Shown here piece by piece: positions 42,455 through 52,929 of a DNA stretch of 64,000 nucleotides. The DNA is from Cladocopium goreaui (Eukaryota > Sar > Dinophyceae > Suessiales > Symbiodiniaceae). Made by a program: the position numbers and the translations under genes. Under the pieces are notes generated by a model, which saw nothing but the letters and a program-made list of their open reading frames with translations, did not search any database and was not told where the DNA came from. Within the stretch, counting starts at the first letter, position 1, and each line of letters opens with the position of its first letter. The DNA lies in assembly GCA_947184155.2 (NCBI GenBank), contig CAMXCT020000480.1, positions 493,100 to 557,099 on the forward strand, in the 5' to 3' direction.

Positions 42455-43387
42455 TATAATGCTTTAGTTAGTCAGTTAAGTTACTTAGTCAGTCGGGTCA
42501 ATTGATTATTTTGTTAATTCGTTCGTTCGTTTGATGGTTAGGTAGTTACTTATTAGTTACTTAGTTGGTGTTTCTTAGTTAGTAAGTTGGTTGGTTCGCG
42601 AGACAGTCAGTCAGTCAGTCAGCCAGCCAGTCAGTCAGTTAGTAAATAAGTTAGTTAGTTTTAAACTAAATACGTAGCTAGTTACGTATTTGTTAGTTAG
42701 TTACGTTTGGTTACTAATTTCTTAGATAGTAAGTTGTTTGTTAGTTTGCTGCTTAGTAACAGATAACTAATTATTTTGTTACATAGATATTATGTATACA
42801 GATACATCAGACGGAAAGATAGACAGACAGACAGATAGACAGACAGACAACCAGCCAGGCAGGCAGACAGACAGACAGACAGGCGGACAGACAGACAAAC
42901 AGACAGACAGACCGACCGACAGACGGTTGGAGGAACGGACGGACGGACAGAGAGACAAACCGCAGGTGGCTAATTAGCTAGCCAGCTAGCTAGCTAGCTA
43001 GATAGATAGAAACATAGAAAGATAGAAAGATAGACAGATAAATAGATAGATAGATAGACAGATAGATTCATTCAGATAGATAGATTCATTCAGATAGATT
43101 CAGATAGGTAGACTCAGATAGATAGATTCAGATAGATAGATTCAGATAGATAGATTCAGAGAGATAGATTTAGAGAGATAGATTCAGAGAGATAAATTTA
43201 GAGAGATAGATACATATATTTATAAATTTAGACGGATATAGATATAGATAGATATAGATAGATTCAGATAGATATAGATAGATATAGATAGATATAGATA
43301 GATATAGATAGATATAGATAGATATAGATAGGTTTAGATAGATATAGAAAGATATAGATAGATATAGATCGATATAGATAGAGATAG

Positions 43388-43444
<57 letters not shown>

Positions 43445-43600
43445 TATAGAAATAGCTAGAGATAGATGGATTGGAGGGATTGGAGGGATTGAATTGAATT
43501 GGAGTGGATGAGATTAGATTAGATTAGATGAGGTTAGATTAGGTAGATAGATAGATGGATAGATAGATAGATAGATGGTAGTATGCATAATATATTTATA
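42455..43600. repeat. Drifting simple-sequence region (TTAG, AGAC, GATA)
   Basis: TTAGTTAG-type repeats (42465-42780) pass into AGACAGAC (42815-42950), GCTAGCTA, then GATAGATA with TTCAGATAGA blocks and GATATAGATA (43020-43595). Each zone shades into the next by single-base changes. No gene. Confidence 0.95.
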
Positions 43601-43699
43601 TATATATTTACAATGATACTGGGATCAAACAAACATGTTGCATTTATATTGACCAATAATTGTGTCATGGTTGGATACAGGGATGCAAAACTGCCATCA

Positions 43700-43902
43700 T
43701 GACACTGGAGTTTGAATCGTTCCAACGGTGCGACAGTGCAGACGATCATTCGCTCACGGAACAATGACGCTGGGAGCAGAAAGGTCATCAAATTTATAGG
43801 TTTTGTACACGGAGACGTGATCGGCCGGGTGTTAAATGATCAAGTTTCTTTGCAAGTGCAGCAGAGGATGAGTGCGCAAGCAGTGCAAGCAAATGATACA
43901 CA
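43700..43902 (+). CDS. Likely exon (FIGFVHGDVIGRVLNDQVSL)
   Basis: The frame reads NRSNGATVQTIIRSRNND, AGSRKVIKFIGFVHGDVIG then RVLNDQVSLQVQQRMSAQAV and QANDTQ before CAG^GTTTGT. The ORF stays open to 43990. Good exon composition after 1.1 kb of simple sequence. Family unknown. Confidence 0.5.
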
Positions 43903-44044
43903 GGTTTGTGTTTCTCTCAAAAATGAGTTAACACCCAGCAGACAAAATCCAGCCGTACCGACGGCATCGGATAGCTGGAAGAACTCCTAGAAGAGATAAT
44001 TAAGAGGGTTTTTGTCCAGGAAAATCCGAAGGAGGAAAAGCAAT

Positions 44045-44154
44045 CTGGTTGGTGGTTTAGAACAATTCTGGCGTTGTTCAGCCTGGCGAAATGTGATCCG
44101 CAAAATTGGCCGGAAAAACAATTTTGGGTCCAGGGTGGATCAACCAACAACCAG
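44045..44154. mobile_element. Family A-like element with different interior
   Basis: CTGGTTGGTGGTTTAGAACA at the left and GATCAACCAACAACCAG at the right, 110 bp. The interior lacks the usual CCATATATTGGG and CCCAACTGAC words and is GC-richer. Either a strongly diverged copy or an unrelated insert between the same ends. Confidence 0.5.
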
Positions 44155-44395
44155 TATCATATATTGAACCAGGCACCTGTATTTTCCATTTCTTGCACGG
44201 CAAGAAGCGACCAAAAGAGCCTGCTGTTTGGGAAAAAAAATGCCCCATGGATCCCCATGATATATTGCTGACATTTTGCTTCAGATTTATTTTGTTGGTA
44301 TGACCTATACTCATTACATTGCATAGACATTAATGCATATGATGTCTACATGAACTTTACATGTGTACTGTACACATATATTTGAATTAGTTTGA

Positions 44396-44485
44396 ACGAC
44401 CTCACAGGAATGAGGGTCTGAGTTTGGGTAATTATCGCAAACTGCCCGAACTATTTAGATTAGTGAACTATTGTAATTTATCCAT
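44396..44485 (+). mobile_element. Family D element
   Basis: AACGACCTCACAGGAATGAG, GGTAATTATCGCAAACTGCC and TTTAGATTAGTGAACTATTG, then TTTATCCATATATAC. It again abuts a TATA tract. Confidence 0.6.
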
Positions 44486-44994
44486 ATATACATATCTTTA
44501 TGGATATATATATATATGGCAACATATTCATCACTGTAACACATTTGTCAACATATTAGATCCAGGTTGTATAGTTCCACGACAAGAGCGCACATTTGAG
44601 GTGCTTGGAATCAATCAGTTCATGAATTTGTATTTACATAGTCTATATATGTATACATATTATACATATATATATATATATATATAGTTATATAAATACA
44701 GTACCCCCTCCAAAAAAAGAACATAAAGTTATTACTATGTTAGAAATGTGTTGCTTTTCTGAATCTTGGGGATATGTAATTTACATATGTAGAGAAACGG
44801 AATTGATAGTCGGAACATGTCAGAACATCAAAAGTTAGTTCCAAATGTTCTACAAGTACAAACTCCCTAGTGACAGGTTCCCGAGAAAAAAAGAAACAAA
44901 ATAACAAAACAATGTTCTAATTATCAGTCCGTGATTAGATATGTTTGGGAAAATAACAAGAGCCCGAAGAATCCATCCGTTTAGCGGTTTACCA

Positions 44995-45112
44995 AAGCTG
45001 ACTATCATCCCAGGAATGGGTCACCGGCTGTCAATGTTCCACATCCAGATTATCATATTTTGCTTGCAACCAATTTGGCAACCATCATTGATCCAACAAA
45101 TGCAACGAGATA
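44995..45112 (+). CDS. Likely exon (HPDYHILLATNLATIIDPTN)
   Basis: GTTTAG precedes RFTKADYHPRNGSPAVNV then PHPDYHILLATNLATIIDPT and NATR, followed by TAA. The same frame then continues TMVLDALGSAVPVVGG before TGA. The protein-like continuation past TAA suggests an exon end just before the stop, a pseudogene, or sequence error. Family unknown. Confidence 0.45.
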
Positions 45113-45203
45113 AACCATGGTTCTTGATGCTCTTGGAAGTGCAGTTCCAGTTGTAGGTGGATGATATAAAAAAAAAAAACATATATATATATATATATAT
45201 ATA

Positions 45204-48200
45204 TACTGCCGGACTGTAAGTTAGAATGCCTACTTGGAACCGGTCGGCCACACGTGCAAAACTGGAAAATTGCATTTTACCAGCATTTCAGAACTTTGAA
45301 TGCCTCCCCCCCACCTAGGATGAAGCTATTCGGCAATCAGGAGTTAGAATGCCTCCAAGGGTATATTTTTCCAGGCAGAAACACATATATATCCTAGACC
45401 CTCCAAGTCACCATAAAAAAAGGGAGTTTACCACATAATTTTCATAGTTTTAGCAATTTTTCAGGGTATTTGGAGGTTCTCGGTATATGAATGTACCTGT
45501 TTGAGAATATCACATTATTTTTTGTGCACTTTGCAGGTCTGGGTACTTTTACTCGCTTTCCCCATTCGATAACCTTGACAAAAGTGAGTTTCCCGTACAA
45601 AAATTGCGATTTTGGACACATACCTGAGGTAGATAGGCTTCTGGGAAAAGAGGACACACCCAGCCACTAATGGTGTTGAACAGACAGTTAGAATGTGGCT
45701 TTAGTAAAGGATCCCCATCATTGATAAATACCTTTGTTTTATCTCCTAGATGGGCCGCTAGCTGGAATGCCTGTAACTGTCACTGGTTGGAAAAGATGTT
45801 TATAACTGTTTATATGTTGTTTTTTAACGGCAAAACTGGAAAATTGCATTTTACCAGCATTTCAGAACTTTGAATGCCTCCCCCCCACCTAGGATGAAGC
45901 TATTCGGCAATCAACAGTTAGAATGCCTCCAAGGGTATATTTTTTCGCAGGCAGAAACACATATATATCCTAGACCCTCCAAGTCACCATAAAAAAGGTA
46001 GTTTACCACATAATTTTCATAGTTTTAGAAGTTTTTCAAGGTATTTGGAGGTTCTGGGTATATGAATGTACCTGTTTGAGAATATCACATTATTTTTTGT
46101 GCACTTTGCAGGTCTGGATACTTTTACTCGCTTTCCCCATTCGATAACCTTGACAAAAGTGAGTTTCCCGTACAAAAATTGCGATTTTGGACACATACCT
46201 GGGGTAGATAGGCTTCTGGGAAAAGAGGACACACCCAGCCACTAATGGTGTTGAACAGACAGTTAGAATGTGGCTTTAGTAAAGGATCCCCATCATTGAT
46301 AAATACCTTTGTTTTATCTCCTAGATGGGCCGCTAGCTGGAATGCCTGTAACTGTCACTGATTGGAAAAGATGTTTATATGTTTATATTTTTTTTTAACG
46401 GCAAAACTGGAAAATTGCATTTTACCAGCATTTCAGAACTTTGAATGCCCCCCCCACCTAGGATGAAGCTATTCGGCAATCAACAGTTAGAATGCCTCCA
46501 AGGACATATTTTTTTCCCAGGCAGAAACACATATATATCCTAGACCCTCCAAGTCACCATAAAAAAGGTAGTTTACCACATAATTTTCATAGTTTTAGCA
46601 ACTTTTCAGGGTATTTGGAGGTTCTGGGTATATGAATGTACCTGTTTGAGAATATCTCTTTTTTTTTGTGCATTTTGCAGGTCTGGGTACTTTTACTCGC
46701 TTTCCCCATTCGATAACCTTGACAAAAGTGAGTTTCCCGTACAAAAATTGCGATTTTGGACACATACCTGAGGTAGATAGGCTTCTGGGAAAAGAGGACA
46801 CACCCAGCCACTAATGGTGTTGAACAGACAGTTAGAATGTGGCTTTAGTAAAGGATCCCCATCATTGATAAATACCTTTGTTTTATCTCCTAGATGGGCC
46901 GCTAGCTGGAATGCCTGTAACTGTCACTGATTGGAAAAGATGTTTATATGTTTTTTTTAAACGGCAAAACTGGAAAATTGCATTTTACCAGCATTTCAGA
47001 ACTTTGAATGCCTCCCCCCCACCTAGGATGAAGCTATTCGGCAATCAGCAGTTAGAATGCCTCCAAGGACATATGTTTTTTCCAGGCAGAAACACATATA
47101 TATCCTAGACCCTCCAAGTCACCATAAAAAAGGTAGTTTACCACATAATTTTCATAGTTTTAGCAACTTTTCAGGGTATTTGGAGGTTCTGGGTATATGA
47201 ATGTACCTGTTTGAGAATATCACTTTTATTTTTTGTGCATTTTGCAGGTCTGGGTACTTTTACTCGCTTTCCCCATTCGATAACCTTGACAAAAGTGAGT
47301 TTCCCGTACAAAATTGCGATTTTGGACACATACCTGAGGTAGATAGGCTTCTGGGAAAAGAGGACACACCCAGCCACTAATGGTGTTGAACAGACAGTTA
47401 GAATGTGGCTTTAGTAAAGGATCCCCATCATTGTTAAATACCTTTGTTTTATCTCCTAGGTGGGCCGCTAGCTGTAATGCCTGTAACTGTCACTGGTTGG
47501 AAAAGATGTTTATAACTGTTTATATGTTGTTTTTTAACGGCAAAACTGGAAAATTGCATTTTACCAGCATTTCAGAACTTTGAATGCCTCCCCCCCACCT
47601 AGGATGAAGCTATTCGGCAATCAACAGTTAGAATGCCTCCAAGGGTATATTTTTTCGCAGGCAGAAACACATATATATCCTAGACCCTCCAAGTCACCAT
47701 AAAAAAAAGGTAGTTTACCACATAATTTTCATAGTTTTAGCAATTTTTTCAGGGTATTTGGAGGTTCTCGGTATATGAATGTACCTGTTTGAATATATAT
47801 ATATATATATACTTGGTTGTGCAGACAATTGTACCCCACAACCCATGCGTTCCCTCAGCTTTCCCTGGTGTTTTTCTGGAAACATACATATATACTTGGT
47901 ATGTACAGTATATATATATATATAGAAAGTTTTTTTTTGAAAACATGATGCAAACCCACCAATCCATGCTAGAATATGCTAGTGCCAGACCATATACCTT
48001 GCACCCAATGAGGTTCCCTGAGGCCATGTTTTTTTTGACACGTATCTACATATACATTGATATGTTTTGGATATGTACAGTATATATACACATATCGACA
48101 GACTGAAAATTAGGATGCCACTTTCCTTCTTAAATTATTTCTACAGACAGTTAGAATGCTCCATGATGCTCCATCTGTCATTTCAGTATATCTTTATCTA

Positions 48201-48331
48201 TCTAAATCTAAACATTTTTGGTCAGCATTCTAACTGTCTGTTCGCCATCCGAGGTTGCGCGGCATTCTAATTTCACAAAAAACGATATTTGGAAAGATGG
48301 TTCGGCATTCTAACTTTGAGTCCGGCAGTAT
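45204..48331. mobile_element. TTAGAATGCC keyword element with TIRs and five ~570-bp units
   Basis: The left end CTGCCGGACTGTAAGTTAGA and the inverted right end CTGCCGGACTCAAAGTTAGA are near-perfect TIRs. TATA flanks both sides, so a TA or TATA target is possible. Inside, a unit containing GCAAAACTGGAAAATTGCAT recurs at about 45257, 45831, 46401, 46963 and 47539. GTTAGAATG or CATTCTAAC recurs in every unit and near both ends. No transposase frame. Ends resemble Tc1/mariner-type ends only loosely. Confidence 0.8.
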
Positions 48332-48369
48332 AGAGGCCCCATCCCAACTTATGGGGTTGAGCTCACCAT

Positions 48370-48531
48370 GGTTATATCATTTTTTCAACCTCGACTGCAT
48401 CGCCAAGTAGGATGGTTTCCCCATGTTTCCCCCTGTGCTATGCCACGTCCCAGACCTCGTATTCGAGCATCGACGACTTGGCCAAAGTGCCAAAAGACGA
48501 GGATGAAGGCGCGGCAGCAAAGAATCCATGA
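48370..48531 (+). CDS. Likely C-terminal exon (SSIDDLAKVPKDEDEGAAAK)
   Basis: The frame reads FSTSTASPSRMVSPCFPLCY, ATSQTSYSSIDDLAKVPKDE then DEGAAAKNP and TGA. An acidic, Ser-rich tail suggests a C-terminus. A second plus frame (75 codons, Arg/Pro-rich) overlaps it. It sits directly after the TTAGAATGCC element. Confidence 0.45.
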   Translation, partial: GYIIFSTSTASPSRMVSPCFPLCYATSQTSYSSIDDLAKVPKDEDEGAAAKNP

Positions 48532-48560
48532 GAAAACAAGAAAGGGTAGTTCCATAGTCA

Positions 48561-48640
48561 TGGGGGTACCCCAAATAAAGAAATGGTTTTCCTAATGGAA
48601 AATCCTAGTGCAATAGATGATTATGGATCATTTTGGGAAG
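48561..48640. mobile_element. Family C remnant
   Basis: ATGGGGGTACCCCAAATAAA, GGTTTTCCTAATGGAAAATC and ATAGATGATTATGGATC. Rearranged relative to other copies. Confidence 0.4.
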
Positions 48641-48655
48641 AACGCAAGTTTGAAT

Positions 48656-48770
48656 ATGCAGTAAACTAAGCTATAGGTATGAATAATCACCGTTTTAGAA
48701 TGTTTTAGAGGTAAAGCATCAAACTAAACGGTTCATTTTCATGGTTTTGTTAAACTACCAGAGGATATAT
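48656..48770. mobile_element. Family B, diverged copy
   Basis: GCAGTAAACTAAGCTATAGG at the left and TTGTTAAACTACCAGAGGAT at the right. The outer CCCTCTG of the left TIR is lost. Confidence 0.5.
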
Positions 48771-48779
48771 CGTTAGGGT

Positions 48780-49445
48780 ATACTTTAAATGAATAGACAG
48801 TAACAGTTGAAATCGCGGATGTTTGAGGTTAAACATGGGTCCTTTGTGTATAGTCCTCACCTGCTTTGAGTTCCCCCAAACTAAATAATACATAGAAAAA
48901 TGAACACACAGCAAACATACACCAGAATTGTGGAAACTATATATATGGGATTCATGTTGATGGGAATGTATTGTTTGCGGGTGTATGAGATATTATTTAA
49001 TATATATATATACATACACGTTATAATCTATATACATAGCCACCACAAATAAGTGGGACTAAAACTAGGAACACATGGGTGTATAACTAAAACTAACTAT
49101 ACAAATAATTTTTGTCAGTTTAGAATCCATGAAATGTCCTTTTTTTGACGACGGATCAGCTCCTTTTTTAAGGGATGCCCTAAGAATGGTGACCAGCCGA
49201 TGTTCACCTGGTGAAATTCCCAATGGGATTTCACCATAATCATCTCTGTTCGCACCAGGATTCCTCATTGCTTGGTGTTCAACCTGGTTTTTATTGAAGC
49301 CATCATCTAACCATCACTATTCACCACTATTCACCACTATTAACCATCATTTGGTCATCAATCCATTTTCATAGACACAAATAATGATTTGTATATTATA
49401 TATATACACGTATATCTTGGGCTCTGCCTCGTGACACTAACAGTG
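48780..49445. other. No gene recognised; probable intron
   Basis: AT-rich sequence with ACCATCACTATTCACCACTA repeats near 49310-49350. No convincing frame. Confidence 0.4.
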
Positions 49446-49527
49446 ACCACAATTCATACCACAAAAAAAAGCACAAAAAAAATCAGGTTGTAGTCCCCAA
49501 TATGACTTTCATTTCCCCTTATTAAGG

Positions 49528-49674
49528 CTAGATGACCAGGCATATTCCCTGCAAGTTGGCTCCACGGTCGGCACATTTTCTTGCCATGCCCAGAAGTCCT
49601 TGCTGTCAAAATTCGACATTGGCATTTCCAATGGGATGCCTCATGCATCCAGCTTGTCAGCACCTTGTGGGTAG
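49528..49674 (+). CDS. Likely exon (LLSKFDIGISNGMPHASSLS)
   Basis: The frame reads LDDQAYSLQVGSTVGTFSCH, AQKSLLSKFDIGISNGMPHA then SSLSAPCG and TAG. Codon composition is protein-like, and ATTAAG at the left could be the acceptor. It lies between the lone inverted unit and the main array of the surrounding element, so capture by the element is possible. A minus-strand frame is open too. Confidence 0.4.
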   Translation, partial: LDDQAYSLQVGSTVGTFSCHAQKSLLSKFDIGISNGMPHASSLSAPCG

Positions 49675-49679
49675 TGATG

Positions 49680-49905
49680 CTGCTGATTGCAAAGCAATAT
49701 TGTTTAGGGGTTTGGATGCTGCCCATTGCAGCGATGATGGCAAAGCAATACTGTTTAGGGTTTCGGATGCTGCCCATTGCAGCGCTGATGGCACAGCAAC
49801 ACTGGTTAGGGTTTAGGATGCTGCCCACCACAATGCCGATGGAAAAGTAATTCTGTTAGGGTTTAGAATGTTGCCCATCGCAGCGCCGATAGCAAAACAA
49901 TAGAA
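49680..49905. repeat. ~57-bp tandem repeat, four units
   Basis: GGATGCTGCCCATTGCAGCG and GCAAAGCAATACTGTTTAGG recur four times with small changes. Open frames here are repeat-derived. Confidence 0.85.
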
Positions 49906-50194
49906 TGTGTGTGTACAATACATATAAAGGCCGGGGCTGCTGGACTGACCCTGGGCAAGGGTTGGGGGCTGAGCCTGGGGGCTGGAGCCTGGGAGCTGGG
50001 GAATGCTGGGGGACTAGAGGCCTGGCGGGCTGGCTGGCTGAGGTGGGGGCTGGAGCTGGGCCGGGCTGGCCAATTGAAAATGCTTTAAAAGCAGCGACTT
50101 TCCAAAAGCAGAAAAAAAGCAGAAAAAAGCAGAAAAAAAGCACAAAACAAGCACAAAAAAAAGCAGAAACTGGCGCAGGAAAAAAAGGAAAATG

Positions 50195-51205
50195 ACTTTG
50201 TTTTTTTTGTGCTTTTTTTTGTGGTATGAATTGTGCTTTTTTTTGTGCTTTTTTTTGTGGTATGAATTGTGCTTTTTTTGTGCTTTTTTTGTGGTATGAA
50301 TTGTGCTTTTTTTGTGCTTTTTTTTGTGGTATGAATTGTGCTTTTTTTTGTGCTTTTTTTTGTGGTATGAATTGTGCTTTTTTTTGTGCTTTTTTTTGTG
50401 GTATGAATTGTGCTTTTTTTTGTGCTTTTTTTTGTGGTATGAATTGTGCTTTTTTTTGTGCTTTTTTTTGTGGTATGAATTGTGCTTTTTTTGTGCTTTT
50501 TTTTGTGGTATGAATTGTGCTTTTTTTTGGCTTTTTTTTGTGGTATGAATTGTGCTTTTTTTTGTGCTTTTTTTTGTGGTATGAATTGTGCTTTTTTTTG
50601 TGGTTTTTTTTGTGCTTTTTTTTGTGGTATGAATTGTGTTTTTTTTTGTGTTTTTTTTGTGGTATGAATTGTGCTTTTTTTGTGGTATGAATTGTGCTTT
50701 TTTTTGTGCTTTTTTTTGTGGTATGAATTGTGCTTTTTTTTGTGCTTTTTTTTGTGGTATGAATTGTGCTTTTTTTTGTGCTTTTTTTGGTGGTATGAAT
50801 TGTGTTTTTTTTTGTGTTTTTTTTTGTGGTATGAATTGTGCTTTTTTTTGTGCTTTTTTTTGTGGTATGAATTGTGCTTTTTTTTGTGCTTTTTTTTGTG
50901 GTATGAATTGTGTTTTTTTTTGTGCTTTTTTTTGTGGTATGAATTGTGCTTTTTTTTGTGCTTTTTTTTGTGGTATGAATTGTGCTTTTTTTTGTGGTAT
51001 GAATTGTGTTTTTTTTTGTGCTTTTTTGTGGTATGAATTGATTGTGGTTTTTTTTGTGCTTTTTTTTGTGGTATGAATTGTGCTTTTTTTTGTGCTTTTT
51101 TTTGTGGTATGAATTGTGCTTTTTTTTGTGCTTTTTTTTGTGGTATGAATTGTGCTTTTTTTTGTGTTTTTTTTTGTGCTTTTTTTTGTGCTTTTTTTTG
51201 TGCTC
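50195..51205. repeat. ~36-bp tandem array (GGTATGAATTGTGCTTTTTT)
   Basis: More than two dozen units of GGTATGAATTGTGC plus two T-runs. Both strands give very long ORFs (up to 502 codons, Lys/His/Thr-rich), none of which is accepted as a gene. Confidence 0.97.
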
Positions 51206-51289
51206 GGGAGCGCCGGAAAAGCACAAAAAAAAGCGCAAAAAAGCACAAAAAAAGCACGAAAAAAGCACAATTTCTCTGGAAAAAATGAA

Positions 51290-52000
51290 TCTCAGGCCAC
51301 CTGGCCTCGACAGCCTTCGGACCAGCGGCCCGGCAAATGTCTCATACCATTTCCTTTTTTCCAACCTCCTTTCAAAAAAAAACTCTCAAGAATGAGCCCA
51401 TGCCAGGAGCGGGAATGTGAAAAAAAATGTAATTATCATATGATGTTTATTAAGAACCTCAACAACTATTGTTGGAGGCACGCCTTTGTAACGCTTTTCA
51501 CTTATAACTTACAATGGTTGGACCGTTTGATTGCAGTATCTCGGTATCTCAGGTATGCTGCATTCAATATTGTAAAGAATGTCATGAGTCATAGTATCGT
51601 ATCATCATATCGATGCAACACCTTGCATCATCATACCATATTATTGCCATTGCTATTTGACACACAAATATTCAGATAAACAAAAGCATGTCAGCTGTCA
51701 GACTTCCCAGAACCATTCCAACGTTCCAACCATCAAAGGATATCAACAGCAACATCGATACTTTGATTTTTTGGCTAGTTGATGACAAGTTCAGCAAACA
51801 TGTCCTGATGGCTCCAACAATATGGCGCAATACAAAAGGATGTTCGTTAAAATGATTTAAATGGTTTAACCACAAACAATGCCACCTGAAAGGTAGTGAT
51901 GTTGTTGCATTCACTACTCCACCCTTTGTTACTTGTAGGGCCCACCTAGATCACATCTTCTCCTAAGCAGACCCTAAGGATCCCCTAAAATGGCCTGAGT
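51290..52000. other. No gene recognised
   Basis: Unique sequence with a GC-rich start (GGCCTCGACAGCCTTCGGAC). The 175-codon plus ORF begins in the repeat array. Its unique part (LNNYCWRHAFVTLFTYNLQW) has no motif I recognise. Confidence 0.4.
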
Positions 52001-52214
52001 TACCACCAATATGATTGTGCTTTTTTGGTGGTTTATGAAAGGGGGGCAGTTTTGAACTGTTAGTGGGCGGGGGCAGACCTCAACGTATATCATATATCCA
52101 TTGAATCATTGTACAGATTCCCATTTGGGGTTGGATGAACATAAACCATATACCTTGTTCCCGAGAGCGTCTGAGCGCAGGGTTCTTCCAATAGTGGGGG
52201 TCTGTAAAACATCT

Positions 52215-52870
52215 TCTCATCTTCACATCTCATCTTCACATCCTCTCATCTTCACATCTGCTCATCTTCACATCCTCTCATCTTCACATCCTCTCATCTT
52301 CACACCTGCTCATCTTCACATCTGCTCATCTTCACATCTGCTCATCTTCACACCTTCCCATCACATCTGCTCATCTTCACATCTGCTCATCTTCACATCT
52401 TCTCATCTTCACATCTTCTTATCTTCACATCTTCTCATCTTCACATCTGCTCATCTTCACATCTGCTCATCTTCACATCTGCTCATCTTCACATCTGCTC
52501 ATCTTCACATCTTCTTATCTTCACATCTTCTCATCTTCACATCTGCTCATCTTCACATCTGCTCATCTTCACATCTGCTCACATCTGCTCATCCTCACCT
52601 CTTCTCTCACATCTTCTCTCACATCTGCTCATCTTCACATCTGCTCATCTTCACATCTGTATCTCATCTTCTCATCTTCACATCTGTTCATCTTCACATC
52701 TTCTCATCTTCACATCTGTTCATCTTCACATCTGCTCATCTTCACACCTTCTCATCTTCACATCTGCTCATCTTCACATCTGCTCATCTTCACATCTGCT
52801 CATCTTCACATCTGCTCATCTTCACATCTGCTCATCTTCACATCTTCTTATCTTCACACCTGCTCACCTT
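52215..52870. repeat. CATCTTCACATCTGCT 15-bp minisatellite
   Basis: About forty units of CATCTTCACATCTGCT/TCTCAT with a few 6-base deletions. The 295-codon plus ORF (Ser/His/Leu-rich) is a product of the 15-bp period. Confidence 0.97.
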
Positions 52871-52929
52871 CTCTCTCATGCCTTCTTTTTATCTTTCTCT
52901 CTTAAGGCCGAGGGTGGTGCCGGCGGCGA

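Larger units (their letters stand above)
49446..52040. mobile_element. GTGCTTTTTTT keyword element
   Basis: A unit in inverted orientation (ATTCATACCACAAAAAAAAG) stands alone at 49450-49487. The main array and a right-end word TGATTGTGCTTTTTTGGTGG (52009-52030) are in the opposite orientation, giving imperfect TIRs. AAAAGCAC words also flank the array on both sides (50110-50165, 51218-51270). It may carry the candidate exon and a ~57-bp tandem repeat inside. Confidence 0.45.

Noticed and set aside
45204-48331. CRISPR-like array of spaced repeats
   Set aside because: Repeat units are ~570 bp without unique spacers, and the context is eukaryotic.
49856-51364. 502-codon minus-strand ORF (Lys/His/Thr-rich) and overlapping ORFs
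   Set aside because: Produced entirely by the ~36-bp tandem array; all three frames and both strands are open, with no non-repeat domain.
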